A DNA stretch of 64,000 nt, from positions 1 through 64,000 of the forward strand of contig JAFSQL010000011.1 in assembly GCA_017446585.1 (NCBI GenBank). The letters run 5' to 3'. Source of the DNA: Paludibacteraceae bacterium. Its GTDB lineage: Bacteria > Bacteroidota > Bacteroidia > Bacteroidales > Paludibacteraceae. The notes below the pieces were generated by a model. It searched no databases and had not been told where the DNA came from. It was given only the letters and a program-made list of their open reading frames with translations. Position 1 is the stretch's first letter. The number at the start of each line of letters is the position of its first letter. Position numbers and translations under genes: made by a program. Shown in pieces: positions 62,456-64,000 of this stretch.

Positions 62456-63829
62456 ATGGAATCGGTAGCATTTATACAATGGTGTTTGGATCACCTGAAT
62501 TATTGGACAGTGACCTTGCTGATGGCGATAGAGAGTTCGTTTATACCCTTTCCGAGCGAGGTAGTGGTTCCGCCTGCCGCTTACAAAGCGTATAGTGGAG
62601 AATTGAGTGTGGTGGGCGTTATCGTGTTCGCCACGATCGGTTCTATCATAGGCGCACTTGTAAACTATGGGCTTGCGTACTTCTTGGGGCGTCCAGTCGT
62701 CTATCGATTCGCTCGTAGCCGATGGGGACACTTGTGCTTGATAGACGAGGAGAAAGTGAAAAAGGCGGAAGGTTTTTTCAATAAACACGGAGCCGTCTCG
62801 ACCTTTGTGGGACGTTTGGTTCCAGCGGTAAGGCAACTCATCTCCATCCCTGCTGGCTTGGCGAAGATGAACTTGGGAAAATTCGTGCTGTACACCGCTC
62901 TTGGTGCCGGATTCTGGAACGCTGTGCTTGTGATGCTCGGTTATGGATTAGCGTCAGTTTATCCTCAGGAGCAGTTGATGGCGCAAGTTGCACTATATAG
63001 CCAAGAGATAGGACTTGTCGTTTTTGCCGCTCTCGCCGTGGCGTTGGTCATCATTGGCTACAGGTTCATCAAGAAGAAAGAAAAACGATTGCAACGATTC
63101 GGACTGATAGGTTATCCTATCACCAAATCGTTCTCGCAGAAGTATTTCAATGAGAAGTTTCAGAGAGAGGGCATTCATGCCTTTTATGACCTGTATCCGC
63201 TTGAGAAGATAGAAGAGTTCAGAGAATTAGTGGCAGAGAATGAGTTTCGAGGATTGAACGTCACCATCCCTTATAAGCAGCAGGTCATTCCTTATCTGAC
63301 AACTCTTGACGAGACCGCCAAGGAGATAGGTGCGGTGAACGTGATTCAGTTTGTTCACCACCGAGGACGTGTGGAGTTGAAAGGGTGGAACACGGATGCC
63401 ATAGGTTTCGAGGAGTCGTTGCGTCCATTGCTGAAGGAGTATCACAAGCAGGCGTTGATATTGGGCACGGGCGGTGCGTCGAAAGCCGTGGCGTATGTGT
63501 TGAAGAAATTGGGCATTGTCTATCGCTTCGTGTCACGCACGCCGAGTGGCGGTCAGTTGGGGTATGACGAATTGACTAAGGAGGTGATGGACCGTCATTT
63601 GTTGATAGTGAACTGTACGCCTGTGGGCATGTATCCAGCGGATGCTTGTCCAGACATCCCTTATGATTTGTTGACGGAACGTCACTTGCTCTATGACTTG
63701 ATTTACAACCCGGAAAAGACTGTATTCCTGTCGAAAGGCGAGGAGCGCGGAGCCACCATCAAGAACGGTGGTGACATGCTGGTGGGTCAGGCAAAGGCGG
63801 CGTGGAAAATATGGAGTCAGAAGAATTGA
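62456..63829 (+). CDS. aroE: DedA-family membrane protein fused to shikimate dehydrogenase
   Basis: A 457-residue fusion. Residues 1 to about 205 are a complete DedA/SNARE-associated domain with helices, IESSFIPFPSEV at 25-36 and GRLVPAVRQLISIPAG at 119-134; DedA proteins are membrane lipid (undecaprenyl phosphate) transporters. A basic linker (KKKEKRLQR, 207-215) leads to a full AroE (about 214-457) which reduces 3-dehydroshikimate with NADPH: SFS 225-227, NVTIPYK with catalytic Lys274, NTD with Asp314, GTGGASKA 337-344 and Gln445. The only in-frame start candidate for a separate AroE is a TTG at 63089. The pathway enzyme would thus be tied to the inner face of the membrane. luxS follows. 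Confidence 0.9.
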   Translation: MESVAFIQWCLDHLNYWTVTLLMAIESSFIPFPSEVVVPPAAYKAYSGELSVVGVIVFATIGSIIGALVNYGLAYFLGRPVVYRFARSRWGHLCLIDEEKVKKAEGFFNKHGAVSTFVGRLVPAVRQLISIPAGLAKMNLGKFVLYTALGAGFWNAVLVMLGYGLASVYPQEQLMAQVALYSQEIGLVVFAALAVALVIIGYRFIKKKEKRLQRFGLIGYPITKSFSQKYFNEKFQREGIHAFYDLYPLEKIEEFRELVAENEFRGLNVTIPYKQQVIPYLTTLDETAKEIGAVNVIQFVHHRGRVELKGWNTDAIGFEESLRPLLKEYHKQALILGTGGASKAVAYVLKKLGIVYRFVSRTPSGGQLGYDELTKEVMDRHLLIVNCTPVGMYPADACPDIPYDLLTERHLLYDLIYNPEKTVFLSKGEERGATIKNGGDMLVGQAKAAWKIWSQKN

Positions 63830-63874
63830 AGCGAGACTTCAAGGGAAAGAACAACAGAACAGAAACAGAAAAAG

Positions 63875-64000
63875 ATGGAAGTAATACAGAGTTTCACGAT
63901 AGATCACACACGCTTGAAACCTGGTATCTACGTTTCAAGAAAAGACAAGGGTTTTACTACCTTCGACCTCCGCATCACGGAACCGAACAAGGAACCCGCT
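63875..64000 (+). CDS. luxS: S-ribosylhomocysteine lyase LuxS (partial, N-terminal 42 residues)
   Basis: The frame runs to the window end. [22 protein letters not shown] with [13 protein letters not shown] fits the start of LuxS, which splits S-ribosylhomocysteine in the methyl cycle and makes the AI-2 precursor. The zinc ligands lie beyond the edge. The gene is 45 bases after dedA-aroE, on the same strand with no terminator. Confidence 0.9.
   Translation, partial: MEVIQSFTIDHTRLKPGIYVSRKDKGFTTFDLRITEPNKEPA

Noticed and set aside
63089-63829. A separate aroE gene starting at a TTG
   Set aside because: The frame is open through from the DedA start and TTG starts are rare here; kept only as an alternative in the fusion finding.

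Overview
The window is a 64 kb piece of a Bacteroidota chromosome, most probably order Bacteroidales and possibly Prevotellaceae. The evidence is the repeated promoter -7 motif TAnnTTTG, the near absence of Shine-Dalgarno sequences, type IX secretion (T9SS)-like C-termini, two Wza-type export lipoproteins next to a Wzc kinase, and many Bacteroidales-type lipoproteins. Gene density is high, no gap without a gene exceeds 300 bases, and I see no phage, insertion sequence or CRISPR array. The genus is inference; the sequence alone does not settle it.

Layout. 0-3.3 kb: the 5S rRNA end of an rRNA operon, a GH28 pectinase, rubredoxin, a nitroreductase and a tRNA cluster (Gly-GCC, Leu-CAG, Leu-GAG). 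3.3-8.7 kb: a short polysaccharide export operon (two Wza lipoproteins, Wzc tyrosine kinase, UDP-sugar dehydrogenase). 9-16 kb: rplS, an outer-membrane protein, then the minus-strand operon DUF1460 lipoprotein-rbfA-FtsX/LolE permease-nadB-POT transporter. 16-17.3 kb: a tandem pair of rubrerythrins with opposite domain order. 17.4-21.5 kb: the aromatic operon pheA-aminotransferase-DAHP synthase/chorismate mutase-tyrA. It is preceded by an 18-residue leader peptide with nine Phe/Tyr codons and a complete set of competing RNA hairpins, which is a classical transcription attenuator and the strongest find here. 21.6-27.4 kb: agmatine deiminase, recA, tRNA-Glu, an esterase fused to a degenerate nucleotidase-like domain, and rimM. 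27.4-31.2 kb: a rhamnogalacturonan operon (GH105, CE12, GH43). 31.3-37.8 kb: gapA, a 47-residue lipoprotein, lgt and secA. 37.9-46.6 kb: a 1569-residue pectate lyase with Ig-like modules, a DUF3616 protein (both with T9SS-like tails) and a DPP III-like M49 peptidase. 46.7-49.9 kb: YebC, an unknown exported protein and a glycosyltransferase. 49.9-57.2 kb: rfbACD followed by ilvDBH and an acyl-ACP thioesterase. 57.2-64 kb: pth/S4/DUF4924, rplY, a nitroreductase, an acyltransferase, a DUF3298 lipoprotein, rsmG, a DedA-AroE fusion and the start of luxS.

How the genes fit together. Pectin breakdown is spread over three loci: GH28 and PL1 cut the backbone, CE12 deacetylates, GH105 and GH43 finish oligosaccharides. 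No SusC/SusD pair or sensor lies nearby. Aromatic amino acid synthesis appears twice, in the attenuated phe/tyr operon and in the fused shikimate dehydrogenase. Rubredoxin and the two rubrerythrins form a peroxide defence set suited to an anaerobe. The Wza/Wzc genes, rfbACD and the UDP-sugar dehydrogenase supply export machinery and precursors for a surface polysaccharide whose glycosyltransferases and polymerase must lie elsewhere.
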